Notes under the pieces: model-generated | Told to the model about the DNA's origin: nothing | The model's database searches: none | Seen by the model: the letters and a program-made list of their open reading frames with translations, nothing else | In this document: positions 1 through 8,766 of the stretch, piece by piece | Numbering within the stretch: position 1 is the stretch's first letter | Layout of the letters: the number at the start of each line of letters is the position of its first letter | Position numbers and translations under genes: made by a program | Origin: Sulfurimonas sediminis | GTDB taxonomy: Bacteria; Campylobacterota; Campylobacteria; Campylobacterales; Sulfurimonadaceae | NCBI RefSeq assembly: GCF_014905115.1 | Contig: NZ_CP041235.1 | Span: 744,001 to 808,000 of the forward strand | Length of the DNA: 64,000 nt | Reading direction: 5' to 3'

Positions 1-647
1 TCCTTTAAAATTTTAGCAGGATTGCCGGCAATAATACTTTTTTTTGTACTGAAAGGTTTAGTAATTGTTGTATTTGCACCGACAATACAGCCATCCGGAA
101 TTACAGACCCCTTGAGTATCAAACTTCTTGCCCCTATCCAGACATTATTGCCTATAGTGATTTTTTTATCTTGATTGATAACAGTATGCTGCGCATTGTA
201 AATAGCATGTTGGTCAGTATCCATAAGGATGCTTTGCCACGCTATCATAGTATTGTTTCCGATTTCAATCTCTTTAGCACAGATTATCATGGCGTCACCG
301 GTGATATCAAATCTGTTTCCTAAAGTAAGGTTTCCGCTGACCATTATTTTTGCACCTACGCCAATTTTTGTTTTGCCCTGAAAATGAATCTTTCCTGTAA
401 TTTTTAAAATAGTTCGTTCATAGGAATAATCCATCATATCTGACCCACCAAAACCTATACGAACAATGCCAGTTTTTACTGTGGAGAGTTGCACTTTTCC
501 AGATAAAGAACGCAGTTTTGTTTTACGGGAAACTATTATAGGCAGAAAAACTGCCTGTGAAAGTGGCAGAAGTCTCAGATTGACATAAATACTTTTTGGA
601 AGTCCTGCAGTATATCGTATGAGTTTTACTATTTTGTCAATGTTCAT
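1..647 (-). CDS. Hexapeptide-repeat acyltransferase, 3' end beyond window
   Basis: The minus-strand reading frame starts at ATG 647-645 and is open to the window edge, giving about 215 residues without a stop. The C-terminal half shows the left-handed beta-helix pattern of hexapeptide (LbetaH) acyltransferases: many V/I-G-x-x repeats, the segment IGNNVWIG, then GCIVGANT and AGNPAKILK, which is the usual end of WbbJ/Maa-like O-acetyltransferases. Such enzymes move acetyl groups from acetyl-CoA to sugars. The start overlaps the end of the neighbouring O-antigen ligase gene by 11 bases, so the two are probably one operon and this enzyme probably decorates surface polysaccharide. The acceptor sugar cannot be read from the sequence. 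Confidence 0.85.
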   Translation of the reverse strand, partial: MNIDKIVKLIRYTAGLPKSIYVNLRLLPLSQAVFLPIIVSRKTKLRSLSGKVQLSTVKTGIVRIGFGGSDMMDYSYERTILKITGKIHFQGKTKIGVGAKIMVSGNLTLGNRFDITGDAMIICAKEIEIGNNTMIAWQSILMDTDQHAIYNAQHTVINQDKKITIGNNVWIGARSLILKGSVIPDGCIVGANTTITKPFSTKKSIIAGNPAKILK

Positions 648-1857
648 ATTGTGTCTCTAATCTTTGAATTGTATTAAAAAGTCCTGCAAAAAGAGCAAAA
701 AAGATCATAGGATTCATGGTATGGAAAGTGTTATGTGTAAATGAAAATATTATAAATGACAGCCCGAATAAAAAGCTCATTAGTTTGTATTCTATATTTT
801 TAATTTTAAAGGTCAGTAAAACATAAATAATTAGTAAAGAAATAAGTAGACCGACAATACCAAGCTGGGTAGATAATGTAAGAAAAGTGCTATGATAGTC
901 AGCAAATCTTGACATTTGTTGAACATTGAAATTATGTGCTTTTGCGTAGAGTGTTATATTGTGCATGTTATAAGCGAGCCCTGTGCCAAGTAATGGATGG
1001 TTAAGAAAGGTATCAACTCCTATAATAGTCAAGGCTACTCTTGAGCCTCCACTTCCTGTATAATTGTTATACGCAACTACATTGTTGAAATCAGTATAAA
1101 GTTGATGTGTTCTATTGCCAAAATTTTTACTAAAACTATAAGCTAAACTAAAAGTAATCAGGAGTATTATGAAAGAACTTATAAAGGCTTTTATTTTGTT
1201 TTTCATGGAACTAAAAATTGTGAAAAATATCAAACTTATAAATATAATTTGTCCTGTCCGACCTCCATTTATAAAAAGGTTAGTTGTTGCCGTAAGAAAA
1301 AAGAGAATATAAAAAGATTTGTACTTTAAATTTTTTTCATAAAAGAGTTTGATTAATAAAATACTTATTGTAAAAGCTAAAATCGTACTGTATGTCATAT
1401 GACTCATAAAAGGGGAAGGGTCTGTAGGTGAAATGTTTTTATAGTGAATCACCTCAAAAAAGATAGCATAAGACATAATCTCACTGATAAACATAGATAA
1501 AAGAAATGCTGATAGTATATGTGAAGTATATTTTTTATCAAATGAAGAATAAAATACAAATATAATAAGTAAATGTCGATATTTTGCTACATATTTTAGG
1601 GTAATTTCTGCATTTCCATGCCAAAGAATGGAGAGAAGGCTAAATCCTATTAAAAGTGCTATTGCAATACTAAGAAGATTATGTTTGTAAAGTTCAAATT
1701 TTTCTTTCCAGTTTCCCTCTATTATCCATAAAAGAATAGCTAGCATTTCAAAAAGATTTGTAGCGGCTTTTGATATTGGAAAACTAAAGGCATAAGCGAT
1801 TAAAATAAGGCTTATGTATTTTTTAAAATCAATTCTTGTGTCAATAGTTGCTGTCAA
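637..1857 (-). CDS. O-antigen ligase / Wzy-type membrane protein
   Basis: 406 residues with about ten hydrophobic membrane segments and one long external loop at roughly residues 240-330, the topology of the O-antigen ligase and Wzy_C polymerase family. Within the loop are NGGRTGQ and GTGLAYNMHN, the latter resembling the conserved G-x-G-x-x-x-x-H region that precedes the catalytic His in WaaL proteins. Such proteins join undecaprenyl-linked glycan to lipid A-core or polymerise it in the periplasm. The downstream gene is an acyltransferase overlapping by 11 bases. Ligase and polymerase are hard to tell apart by eye, so the precise role is an inference. Confidence 0.75.
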   Translation of the reverse strand: MTATIDTRIDFKKYISLILIAYAFSFPISKAATNLFEMLAILLWIIEGNWKEKFELYKHNLLSIAIALLIGFSLLSILWHGNAEITLKYVAKYRHLLIIFVFYSSFDKKYTSHILSAFLLSMFISEIMSYAIFFEVIHYKNISPTDPSPFMSHMTYSTILAFTISILLIKLFYEKNLKYKSFYILFFLTATTNLFINGGRTGQIIFISLIFFTIFSSMKNKIKAFISSFIILLITFSLAYSFSKNFGNRTHQLYTDFNNVVAYNNYTGSGGSRVALTIIGVDTFLNHPLLGTGLAYNMHNITLYAKAHNFNVQQMSRFADYHSTFLTLSTQLGIVGLLISLLIIYVLLTFKIKNIEYKLMSFLFGLSFIIFSFTHNTFHTMNPMIFFALFAGLFNTIQRLETQYEH

Positions 1858-1913
1858 TATTGATCCATATTTTTAATTTTTTTGTAAGTGTACACAAATA
1901 AAATTAAAAAAGG

Positions 1914-1919
1914 TATAAT
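1914..1919 (+). promoter_or_regulatory. TATAAT -10 box very close to the gtrB-like start
   Basis: A perfect TATAAT ends only six bases before the ATG at 1926. If this is the -10 element, transcription would begin at or next to the A of the start codon, giving a leaderless message. The only purine-rich stretch (AAGG, 1910-1913) is 12 bases from the ATG, which is too far for a normal Shine-Dalgarno. Confidence 0.5.
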
Positions 1920-1925
1920 TCGTGT

Positions 1926-2858
1926 ATGAAAAATAGTAATCCTTTTTTATCCATAGTTGTTCCCTGTTACAATGAAGAAGATGTTATAGATATATTTCTG
2001 AACAAAATTTTCTCTGTTTTAGCATATATTGATGAAGATTTTGAAATCGTTTTTGTCAATGACGGGAGTCGTGACAGTACTTTGTCTGTGCTTAAAGAAA
2101 AATCCAAAGAGTATGGCAATGTCCGTGTTATCAACCTCTCAAGAAACTTTGGCAAAGAGGCAGCGCTTACGGCAGGGCTTGATGCATCCAAAGGGGAAGT
2201 TGTCGTTCCTATAGATGTTGATTTGCAAGATCCGCCTGAACTGATACTTGATTTTATCAAAAAATACAAAGAAGGCTATGACGTAGTCGTCGGTAAGCGT
2301 GTCGATCGTACAACCGACAGTACTGCCAAACGTATCAGTGCCGAGTTTTTTTATAAAATCCATAATAAAATTTCAGATATTGAGATTCCGCATAATGTCG
2401 GTGATTACAGGTTAATGTCGCGACGTGTTGTCAATGAGCTGAAAAAACTGCCTGAGAGTCAGCGTTTTATGAAAGGGCTTTTTGCCTGGCTCGGTTTTAA
2501 AACAGCGGTGGTTGAGTACAAAAGAGACGCGCGTATCGCCGGAGACAGCAGTTTTAACGGTTGGAAGCTTTGGAACTTTGCGCTTGACGGTATCACAAGT
2601 TTTTCAACGGCACCGCTTCGTGTGTGGCTCTACATCGGTTTGGGTCTTGCTTTTATCTCTTTTGTCTATGGTTCATGGATTATCTTAAAAACGCTTTTGT
2701 TTGGCGCAGACACTCCAGGGTATGCTTCTATGATCACTGTAGTACTCTTTTTAGGAGGTATTCAGTTGATGGGCATAGGCATACTCGGCGAGTATATCGG
2801 CAGAATATATGTAGAGTCAAAAAACAGACCGATTTATATAGTAGAAGATGAATATTAA
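1926..2858 (+). CDS. GtrB/DPM1-like polyprenyl-phosphate glycosyltransferase
   Basis: 310 residues. The N-terminal GT-A domain (about 1-220) is family GT2: SIVVPCYNEE at the start, VFVNDGS for nucleotide binding, and DVDLQDPPE as the metal-binding acidic motif. Two membrane helices follow (about 235-255 and 270-295), ending in the GILGEYIGRIYVE signature of bactoprenol glucosyl/mannosyl transferases. The enzyme loads a sugar from a nucleotide donor onto undecaprenyl phosphate at the inner face of the membrane. It overlaps the GtrA-like gene by 11 bases, and a GT-C-like membrane protein follows, so the three resemble a gtrABC serotype-modification set. Confidence 0.88.
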   Translation: MKNSNPFLSIVVPCYNEEDVIDIFLNKIFSVLAYIDEDFEIVFVNDGSRDSTLSVLKEKSKEYGNVRVINLSRNFGKEAALTAGLDASKGEVVVPIDVDLQDPPELILDFIKKYKEGYDVVVGKRVDRTTDSTAKRISAEFFYKIHNKISDIEIPHNVGDYRLMSRRVVNELKKLPESQRFMKGLFAWLGFKTAVVEYKRDARIAGDSSFNGWKLWNFALDGITSFSTAPLRVWLYIGLGLAFISFVYGSWIILKTLLFGADTPGYASMITVVLFLGGIQLMGIGILGEYIGRIYVESKNRPIYIVEDEY

Positions 2859-3219
2859 AAGTCATATGCTTCAGCTGGCAAAATACGGTTTTTTTGGAGT
2901 GCTCGCAACACTTGTGCATCTTCTGAGTGCATGGGCGATTATTTATTTTTTTTCGGCTTCAGTATTTGTTGCCAATACTTTTGCGTTTTTTACAGCCTTC
3001 GTTTTTTCTTATGTTTTTCAGACCTTATATGTCTTTCACAGCACTTTTCATTTTAAAAAATTTATGAAATTTTTTTTGGTGCAGTATGGAACTTTTTTAG
3101 CTTCGTATTTTCTTTCCGATGCTTTTCCTGTGCAAAACAGCTATTTGCACACACTCCTGATAGTTGCTATAATGCCGTTTATAACATTCGTTATTCATAA
3201 GTTTTGGACATTTAAATAA
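2848..3219 (+). CDS. GtrA-family membrane protein (putative sugar-lipid flippase)
   Basis: 123 residues with four hydrophobic segments and the GtrA-family opening (KYGFFGVLATLVH) and ending (FVIHKFWTFK). GtrA proteins are thought to flip undecaprenyl-phosphate-linked sugar to the periplasm. The start ATG lies inside the end of the gtrB-like gene, an 11-base overlap that implies translational coupling. The pair GT2-GtrA is the standard core of gtr modules. Family assignment is firm; flipping is inferred from the family. Confidence 0.85.
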   Translation: MNIKSHMLQLAKYGFFGVLATLVHLLSAWAIIYFFSASVFVANTFAFFTAFVFSYVFQTLYVFHSTFHFKKFMKFFLVQYGTFLASYFLSDAFPVQNSYLHTLLIVAIMPFITFVIHKFWTFK

Positions 3220-3232
3220 TTTTTTTGTCAAT

Positions 3233-3277
3233 GCCATTTCTCAGTCGGCACTAAAGTACCGATTCCGATTAAATGGC
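3233..3277. repeat. REP palindrome inside a short outer inverted repeat
   Basis: A minus-orientation REP unit (3244-3266) identical in type to those around the RAYT gene at 47 kb. It is flanked by GCCATTT (3233-3239) and AAATGGC (3271-3277), which can pair and lengthen the hairpin. It lies in the 114-base gap between the gtrA-like gene and the GT-C-like gene and could work as a processing or attenuation hairpin within the operon. Confidence 0.8.
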
Positions 3278-3333
3278 TTTGTGCTTTTCAAGTTTAGAGC
3301 TTAGATTCCAAGTATTTAAAAAAGGAAGTTGAT

Positions 3334-4620
3334 TTGTTTTTAGAACAAAGATTTAAAATTATTCAGATAAGTTTGCTTATTTTGGGCTTGTTTTTAGCGT
3401 GGTTTTACGCACAGCATCAAATCCTCACCGGTGATCAGACACAAATGCTTTATAAAGGGTATATGGGCGCATATAAGCATGTCTGGATAAATTACGGTAA
3501 TGCAGCAAGTGCGGTCGGAAATGTCCCCGGAAGTATGATTTCATATGTGGTGGCTCTGCCTGTAATGCTCTATGATTCGCCGATGTCACCGATGTTTTTT
3601 TTGATATTTTTGCATCTTGCTTCCTATTTTCTCTTAGACAGTGTTTTAAAAGATATTTACAAAACAGATGTTCGTCTGATTTTTTTGGTACTTTACTGGC
3701 TCAATCCATGGTTTTTGTTTGAAAACATTTTATACAATCCTTCTTATCTTTTTTTCTTTTCTGCCCTGCATATTTGGACTGCCTACAAACAGCGTGAAAA
3801 AAGTTCTTTTGTTTATTCTCTTTTACATGTAACAGCCATAGGATTGGCTTTGCAGTTTCATTATTCGTGGATTATACTTGCGCTTATTTCGCTCTATCTG
3901 CTTTACAAAAACATGGTAAAGGTAAATTGGTACGGGGTGTTTTTTGGAACGCTTGTCATTGGTATCTCTTTAGTCCCATATTTGCAAACTGTGATGCAAA
4001 ACAATGCAATAATCCATCATGCTGATGACACAGGACGGTATATAGGGTGGGGCGGAGTACATGTCTATCCGGTCCTGAAATCATTTCTTTACTGGCTGCG
4101 CTACGGCTCTTTTTTCTTTCCAAACAAGCTCATTGCCAGTGCACATTTTGACTGGCTGGGGGCTTCGAATTTTGTGCAGATGATTTTTGTGTACGGGTAT
4201 AAAGCACTTGTTTTTTCAGTGGGTGCTTTTACAATTTACATATCCTACAAAGCAAACAGATATTTTTACACACTTGTCAAAGGAAAATTATTTACAAGGC
4301 ACCAGCCTATAGAAACAAAACAGGAATGGCTGCTTTTGTATGTGTTTGGCGCACTTGTCGGGGTATTTGTCAGTTCTGTTTTATCGCCGATAATTTTTAG
4401 CTACTGGCATCTTATCATCGTTTTTCCCTTTGCTATTCTTCCTGTTGTGATTTATCTTAAAGAGTATGGGCAAAAGTATATGCCAAAATTATTGATTTTT
4501 ATTGTGTTGTATTTTACTTTTATCAATATAATGGGTGCGTTAGACAGTCGAAAATACTCTATCAATACAGATTATGTGCAAGATACTAAAGCGTATATCA
4601 AAAAGAGTGTCACGCAATAG
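3334..4620 (+). CDS. GT-C-like multi-pass membrane glycosyltransferase (GtrC role)
   Basis: 428 residues, about ten hydrophobic segments, starting at TTG 3334 with AAGGAAG six bases upstream. No earlier ATG fits. The protein has no motif I can name with certainty, but the first extracytoplasmic loop after TM1 carries charged residues (LTGDQTQ) as in polyprenyl-phosphate-sugar-using GT-C enzymes. Position directly after gtrB- and gtrA-like genes suggests it is the enzyme that transfers the flipped sugar to surface polysaccharide. That function rests on context and topology only. Confidence 0.6.
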   Translation: MFLEQRFKIIQISLLILGLFLAWFYAQHQILTGDQTQMLYKGYMGAYKHVWINYGNAASAVGNVPGSMISYVVALPVMLYDSPMSPMFFLIFLHLASYFLLDSVLKDIYKTDVRLIFLVLYWLNPWFLFENILYNPSYLFFFSALHIWTAYKQREKSSFVYSLLHVTAIGLALQFHYSWIILALISLYLLYKNMVKVNWYGVFFGTLVIGISLVPYLQTVMQNNAIIHHADDTGRYIGWGGVHVYPVLKSFLYWLRYGSFFFPNKLIASAHFDWLGASNFVQMIFVYGYKALVFSVGAFTIYISYKANRYFYTLVKGKLFTRHQPIETKQEWLLLYVFGALVGVFVSSVLSPIIFSYWHLIIVFPFAILPVVIYLKEYGQKYMPKLLIFIVLYFTFINIMGALDSRKYSINTDYVQDTKAYIKKSVTQ

Positions 4621-4663
4621 GTGTTGGCTTTAAATATAAAATGAAAATTAGATTTCATTCGAA

Positions 4664-4683
4664 ACTCATATGCTTTTATGAGT
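4664..4683 (+). terminator. Hairpin after the gtr-like set
   Basis: ACTCATA (4664-4670) pairs with TATGAGT (4677-4683) around a 6-base loop, and an outer GTGTTG / CAACAC pair lies at 4621-4626 and 4687-4692, followed by TTTTT. It lies between the GT-C-like gene and hemN and could end the upstream transcript; the stem is A/T-rich and weak. Confidence 0.4.
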
Positions 4684-4738
4684 TCTTCAACACTTTTTGG
4701 AGATAATCCAATGAATTATTGACAGAGGGAAGCAACAG

Positions 4739-6109
4739 ATGGAATTAGACTTCGCAAAATTTACAAAATACTCCAAGCCGGGACCAAGATATACCTCCTA
4801 CCCTACAGCGTTGGAATTTAATGATGCCTTTGGTTATGACGAATATATAAAAAAACTGCAAACACAGGACCCTTCTCGTCCTTTGAGCCTTTATTTTCAT
4901 TTACCGTTTTGTAAAAATGCCTGTTATTTTTGTGGATGTAATGTTGTTTTTACCTCAAAAGAAGATAAAATGATTCGGTATATGGAGTATCTCAAGCGTG
5001 AACTGAAAATTCTCTCAGAGCATTTGGACTGTAAACGAGATGTGATTCAAATGCATTTTGGTGGAGGCACGCCTACTTTTTTTTCTGCCGCACAGCTAGA
5101 TGAAATCATAAGTGAAATCAAGTCCTATTTCCCGAATTTTGTCGCAGATGCAGAGATTTCCTGTGAAATAGACCCGCGCCATATCAATGAAGAGCAAATG
5201 CGTGTGATGAGTGAACACGGATTTAACCGTGTAAGTTTTGGTATTCAGGACTTCAATGAAAAAGTGCAAGTTGCTGTGCATCGTGTCCAGCCCTACAATA
5301 TTACAAAAGATGCAATGGATTTGGCACGCAAATACAATATGCACTCAGTTAATGTTGACTTGATTTACGGGCTGCCTTTTCAAACGCTCGAGACTTTTAA
5401 AGAGACGCTTTCCTTGGCACTGACTTTAAATCCTGACAGATTTGCGGTATTTAACTATGCGCATGTGCCATGGCTGAAAAAAACAATGCGAAAAATTGAT
5501 GAAACGACTTTGCCGCGTCCTGAAGAAAAACTGCAGATTATGCAGTACACGATTGATTTTTTAACAAACAACGGCTATAAAATGATAGGTATGGATCATT
5601 TTGCAAAACCTGAAGATGAACTTTTTAAAGCCATAGACAAGGGTGAGTTGCATAGAAATTTTCAAGGCTATACCACCAAAGGCGGAGCAGATTTGATTGG
5701 AGTAGGGCTGACTTCCATCGGCGAAGGGGTTGATTACTATGCTCAGAATTTTAAAGATATGCCTTCGTATGAAGCAGCAATTGATGCGGGCAAACTGCCG
5801 TTTGAACGGGGGGTGGCATTGAGTGAAGATGATATGATTCGCCAGCATGTCATTATGGAACTCATGAGTAATTTCAAGCTTGATATTAAAAGATTTGAAG
5901 CACTGTTTGGGTTGGAATTTAAAAAGTATTTTGAAGATGCACTTTTGGATTTAAAACCTTTTATGGAAGAAGAATTAATAACAATGAATAATGAGTATAT
6001 AGAATGTTCCCCAACAGGTACCCTGCTTATTCGAAATATTGCCATGCCTTTTGATGCCTATATGAAGCGTCATGCGGGCAGTGATAAAACATTTTCAAAA
6101 ACGGTGTAA
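4739..6109 (+). CDS. hemN: Oxygen-independent coproporphyrinogen III oxidase HemN
   Basis: 456 residues. The radical-SAM cluster motif is at C58, C62 and C65 with the extra C67 typical of HemN (FCKNACYFCGC). Also visible are GGGTPTF (SAM binding), EIDPRH, and FGIQDF with its conserved Gln. The enzyme decarboxylates two propionate chains of coproporphyrinogen III to form protoporphyrinogen IX without oxygen, using SAM, which fits a microaerobic or anaerobic lifestyle. Length matches HemN rather than the shorter HemW. The next gene starts two bases after the stop, so they are cotranscribed. Confidence 0.95.
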   Translation: MELDFAKFTKYSKPGPRYTSYPTALEFNDAFGYDEYIKKLQTQDPSRPLSLYFHLPFCKNACYFCGCNVVFTSKEDKMIRYMEYLKRELKILSEHLDCKRDVIQMHFGGGTPTFFSAAQLDEIISEIKSYFPNFVADAEISCEIDPRHINEEQMRVMSEHGFNRVSFGIQDFNEKVQVAVHRVQPYNITKDAMDLARKYNMHSVNVDLIYGLPFQTLETFKETLSLALTLNPDRFAVFNYAHVPWLKKTMRKIDETTLPRPEEKLQIMQYTIDFLTNNGYKMIGMDHFAKPEDELFKAIDKGELHRNFQGYTTKGGADLIGVGLTSIGEGVDYYAQNFKDMPSYEAAIDAGKLPFERGVALSEDDMIRQHVIMELMSNFKLDIKRFEALFGLEFKKYFEDALLDLKPFMEEELITMNNEYIECSPTGTLLIRNIAMPFDAYMKRHAGSDKTFSKTV

Positions 6110-6111
6110 AT

Positions 6112-7395
6112 ATGAGTAAAAAACCAGAAGAAATTTTTAATTTTACAGAGATTGCTGATGATTGTGTCAAATGCGGGAAGTGTATTCCTGTGTGCACCAT
6201 TCATAATGTCAATGCGGATGAGGTAACTTCTCCGCGTGGGTTTATAGACCTTTTAGGCGCATACAAACGAGGCAATCTGGAGCTTGACAAGACGGCAAAA
6301 GATATTTTTGAGAGCTGTTTTTTATGTACGGCCTGTGTTGAAGTGTGTCCAAAATCACTGCCGACAGATATGATAATAGAACAGGTGCGCAGTGACATCG
6401 CCCAGAAATTTGGTATAGCCTGGTACAAAAAAGCCTTCTTCTTGCTTTTGCGTCACAGATGGCTTAATGACATTGCCTTTAAGCTTGGGTATACCTTTCA
6501 AACCTGCGGATTTAAAATCAAAGATGATATTAACTCTATGACATCACGTTTCAATCTGCCGATTATAAAATCTGACAGATTGATGCCGAGTTTGACAAAA
6601 ACATCTTTTTTAAATGCTCATCCTGAAAATATAAACAACGGCGGAAAGCGAAAAGTAGCTGTTTTTATAGGCTGTCTGGCAAATTACAATTACAAAAACA
6701 TAGGGGACTCTCTTTTAGAAATTTTAGAAGTGCTTGAAATTGATGCATTTTTGGCAAAAAGTCAAAAATGCTGTTCTGCACCTGCCTATTTTACAGGTGA
6801 TTTTGATACAGTTGATGCAAATGCGAAGTTTAACATAGAATACTTTGAGAGTTTTGCCAAAGATGTTGAGGCTATTATCGTTCCCGAGGCTACATGTAGT
6901 GCAATGCTCAAGATAGACTATGAACACTACTTTCATGACCAACCGGAATGGAAAGCCCGTGCAAAAGCTGTAATGAGTAAGGTTTTTATGGCGACGGAGT
7001 GGCTGCAACACCATACCCATTTGGAACACCTTTTGGCATCCAAGAAAAAAGCAAGTCCGATTGTAACCTACCATGACCCCTGTCATGCGAAAAAGATGCA
7101 GGGGATTCACGAAGAACCGAGAAATCTGATTCGCCAAAACTATACAATAGTGGAGATGAGTGATCCGAATCTATGCTGTGGATTTGGCGGTGTGACCATG
7201 CAGACAGAAAAGTATCATTTTGCAAAAGCGGCAGGTGTGCCAAAAGCAGCCATGATTCGAGAAACAAAAGCAGAGATTGTCAGTGCAGAATGCAGTGCCT
7301 GTCGTATGCAGATAAACAACTCTATGCACAATGCAGGGGTTGAGACGGTCTTTAAAAATCCTATTGAACTTATAGCCGAGGCATTGAAAAACTAA
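6112..7395 (+). CDS. (Fe-S) oxidoreductase with two 4Fe-4S and CCG domains (GlcF/HdrD-like)
   Basis: 427 residues. Two 4Fe-4S motifs: C18-C21-C24-C28 and C69-C72-C75-C79. Two CCG cysteine-rich domains follow, with CCSAPAY near residue 220 and CCGFGG near 355. This layout is that of the glycolate oxidase iron-sulfur subunit GlcF and related heterodisulfide-reductase-like proteins, which pass electrons between a flavoprotein and the quinone pool. No flavoprotein partner is adjacent; the gene is coupled to hemN instead, so a role in taking electrons from the HemN reaction or a generic redox role is possible. The true partner is unknown. Confidence 0.8.
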   Translation: MSKKPEEIFNFTEIADDCVKCGKCIPVCTIHNVNADEVTSPRGFIDLLGAYKRGNLELDKTAKDIFESCFLCTACVEVCPKSLPTDMIIEQVRSDIAQKFGIAWYKKAFFLLLRHRWLNDIAFKLGYTFQTCGFKIKDDINSMTSRFNLPIIKSDRLMPSLTKTSFLNAHPENINNGGKRKVAVFIGCLANYNYKNIGDSLLEILEVLEIDAFLAKSQKCCSAPAYFTGDFDTVDANAKFNIEYFESFAKDVEAIIVPEATCSAMLKIDYEHYFHDQPEWKARAKAVMSKVFMATEWLQHHTHLEHLLASKKKASPIVTYHDPCHAKKMQGIHEEPRNLIRQNYTIVEMSDPNLCCGFGGVTMQTEKYHFAKAAGVPKAAMIRETKAEIVSAECSACRMQINNSMHNAGVETVFKNPIELIAEALKN

Positions 7396-7396
7396 G

Positions 7397-8182
7397 ATGG
7401 AGCATTTTGTCTGGAACGCTGACCCGATATTATTTTCATTCGGTCCTTTGCAGGTACACTGGTACGGACTTTTGTTTGCTGCCGCGATACTTTCGGGTTT
7501 GGAGTTTATGAAATGGGTCTATCGTTTGGAAAACAAAGATGAAAACACGATTGAACCGCTTTTTTTGTATGCGGTTGTCGGAATAGTTATAGGAGCAAGA
7601 CTCGGTCATGTTCTGTTTTATGATCCGGGCTATTATTTTGCACATCCGATGAAGATTTTTGCGGTATGGGAAGGCGGACTGGCTTCTCACGGTGGAGGTC
7701 TTGGTGTTTTGATGGCTCTGTATTACGGATGTAAAAAGTATAAAACAGACTTTTTATGGCTGATTGACCGGCTTGTGATTCCAACGGCGCTTTTTGGTTT
7801 TTTTGTCCGTATGGGCAATTTTATGAATTCTGAAATCCTCGGAAAACCGAGTGAGCTGCCTTGGGCGATAGTATTTCAAAGAGTCGATATGATTCCAAGA
7901 CATCCTGTGCAACTTTATGAGGCCTTTTCGTATCTTTTTATCTTTTTTGTGTTGGTGTTTATCTATAAAAGAAACTACAAGAAACTGCAAAAGGGCTTTT
8001 TGTTTGGACTTTTTCTTGTTTTGGTTTTCAGTGCAAGATTTTTGATAGAGTTTGTCAAAGTTCGACAGGCTGACTATTCTTTAGGCATTGATTTGACAAC
8101 CGGGCAGCTGCTCAGCATTCCTTTTTTCATTGCAGGATTAGGTTTTATAGTGTGGAGTTATAAAAAGAGTCAAAAGGTTTAA
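7397..8182 (+). CDS. lgt: Prolipoprotein diacylglyceryl transferase Lgt
   Basis: 261 residues with about seven membrane segments. The family signature is present: HGGGLG at 98-103, and R138-M-G-N-F-M-N-S-E146 with the essential Arg and Asn/Glu. Lgt moves the diacylglyceryl group from phosphatidylglycerol to the lipobox Cys of prelipoproteins, the first step in lipoprotein maturation in the inner membrane. The ATG is one base after the stop of the Fe-S protein gene, so hemN, the Fe-S gene and lgt form one operon. Confidence 0.95.
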   Translation: MEHFVWNADPILFSFGPLQVHWYGLLFAAAILSGLEFMKWVYRLENKDENTIEPLFLYAVVGIVIGARLGHVLFYDPGYYFAHPMKIFAVWEGGLASHGGGLGVLMALYYGCKKYKTDFLWLIDRLVIPTALFGFFVRMGNFMNSEILGKPSELPWAIVFQRVDMIPRHPVQLYEAFSYLFIFFVLVFIYKRNYKKLQKGFLFGLFLVLVFSARFLIEFVKVRQADYSLGIDLTTGQLLSIPFFIAGLGFIVWSYKKSQKV

Positions 8183-8203
8183 GCCTTGCAAAAGCAAAGC
8201 AGT

Positions 8204-8692
8204 TTACCTGTCTGAATAATGTTTCTTTTTGTCTCTTTCAACAGATTGTTTCCAAAGAAAGTTTACTAAAAAATATCCTGCAAGTGAACCAAAAACAGAA
8301 TATATTGCAGTGCCAAAATAAAGAGGTATAAAAATATTGTCCAAATTGTTTGAAAACCACTCCAGTGTCATTTGTACAGGTTCCGGTTGTATGCCGAGCA
8401 AAAAAGAACCGGTCAGGTATTCCATATAGTACATTGGGGGCATTGTCAAAGGATTGCTCAGCCAGCACATTGCAAGGGCTACAGGCACGTTGAATCTTAC
8501 AAAGGGAACAAAAAGCAAAACAGCCGCCATCTGCATGGGCATAGGGATAAATGCTATAAAGAGACCTATAAGTACACCGCGTGAAATCATTTTACGGTTT
8601 GTTGCAAGATACTCTGGGGGTATTTTATATTTTTTTATCAGATCTTTGAGTTTTTTATGTTTGGAGGTTTTTTTTAAAGTTTTTCTTATCAT
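8204..8692 (-). CDS. DUF2062 family membrane protein
   Basis: 162 residues, convergent with lgt at 21 bases. The DUF2062 pattern is clear: an N-terminal basic stretch, then RGVLIGLFIAFIPMPMQM, a second hydrophobic segment with WLSNPLTMPPMYY, and a C-terminal membrane helix. Proteins with this domain are small inner-membrane proteins found beside envelope genes; no biochemical function is established that I can state. Confidence 0.85.
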   Translation of the reverse strand: MIRKTLKKTSKHKKLKDLIKKYKIPPEYLATNRKMISRGVLIGLFIAFIPMPMQMAAVLLFVPFVRFNVPVALAMCWLSNPLTMPPMYYMEYLTGSFLLGIQPEPVQMTLEWFSNNLDNIFIPLYFGTAIYSVFGSLAGYFLVNFLWKQSVERDKKKHYSDR

Positions 8693-8766
8693 CTCTGTAC
8701 TTGTTTTCGATAAATTTGTTCCGGATTATAGCAGGAGAGAACTTATAAACAGCAGTGAAAAATGTT

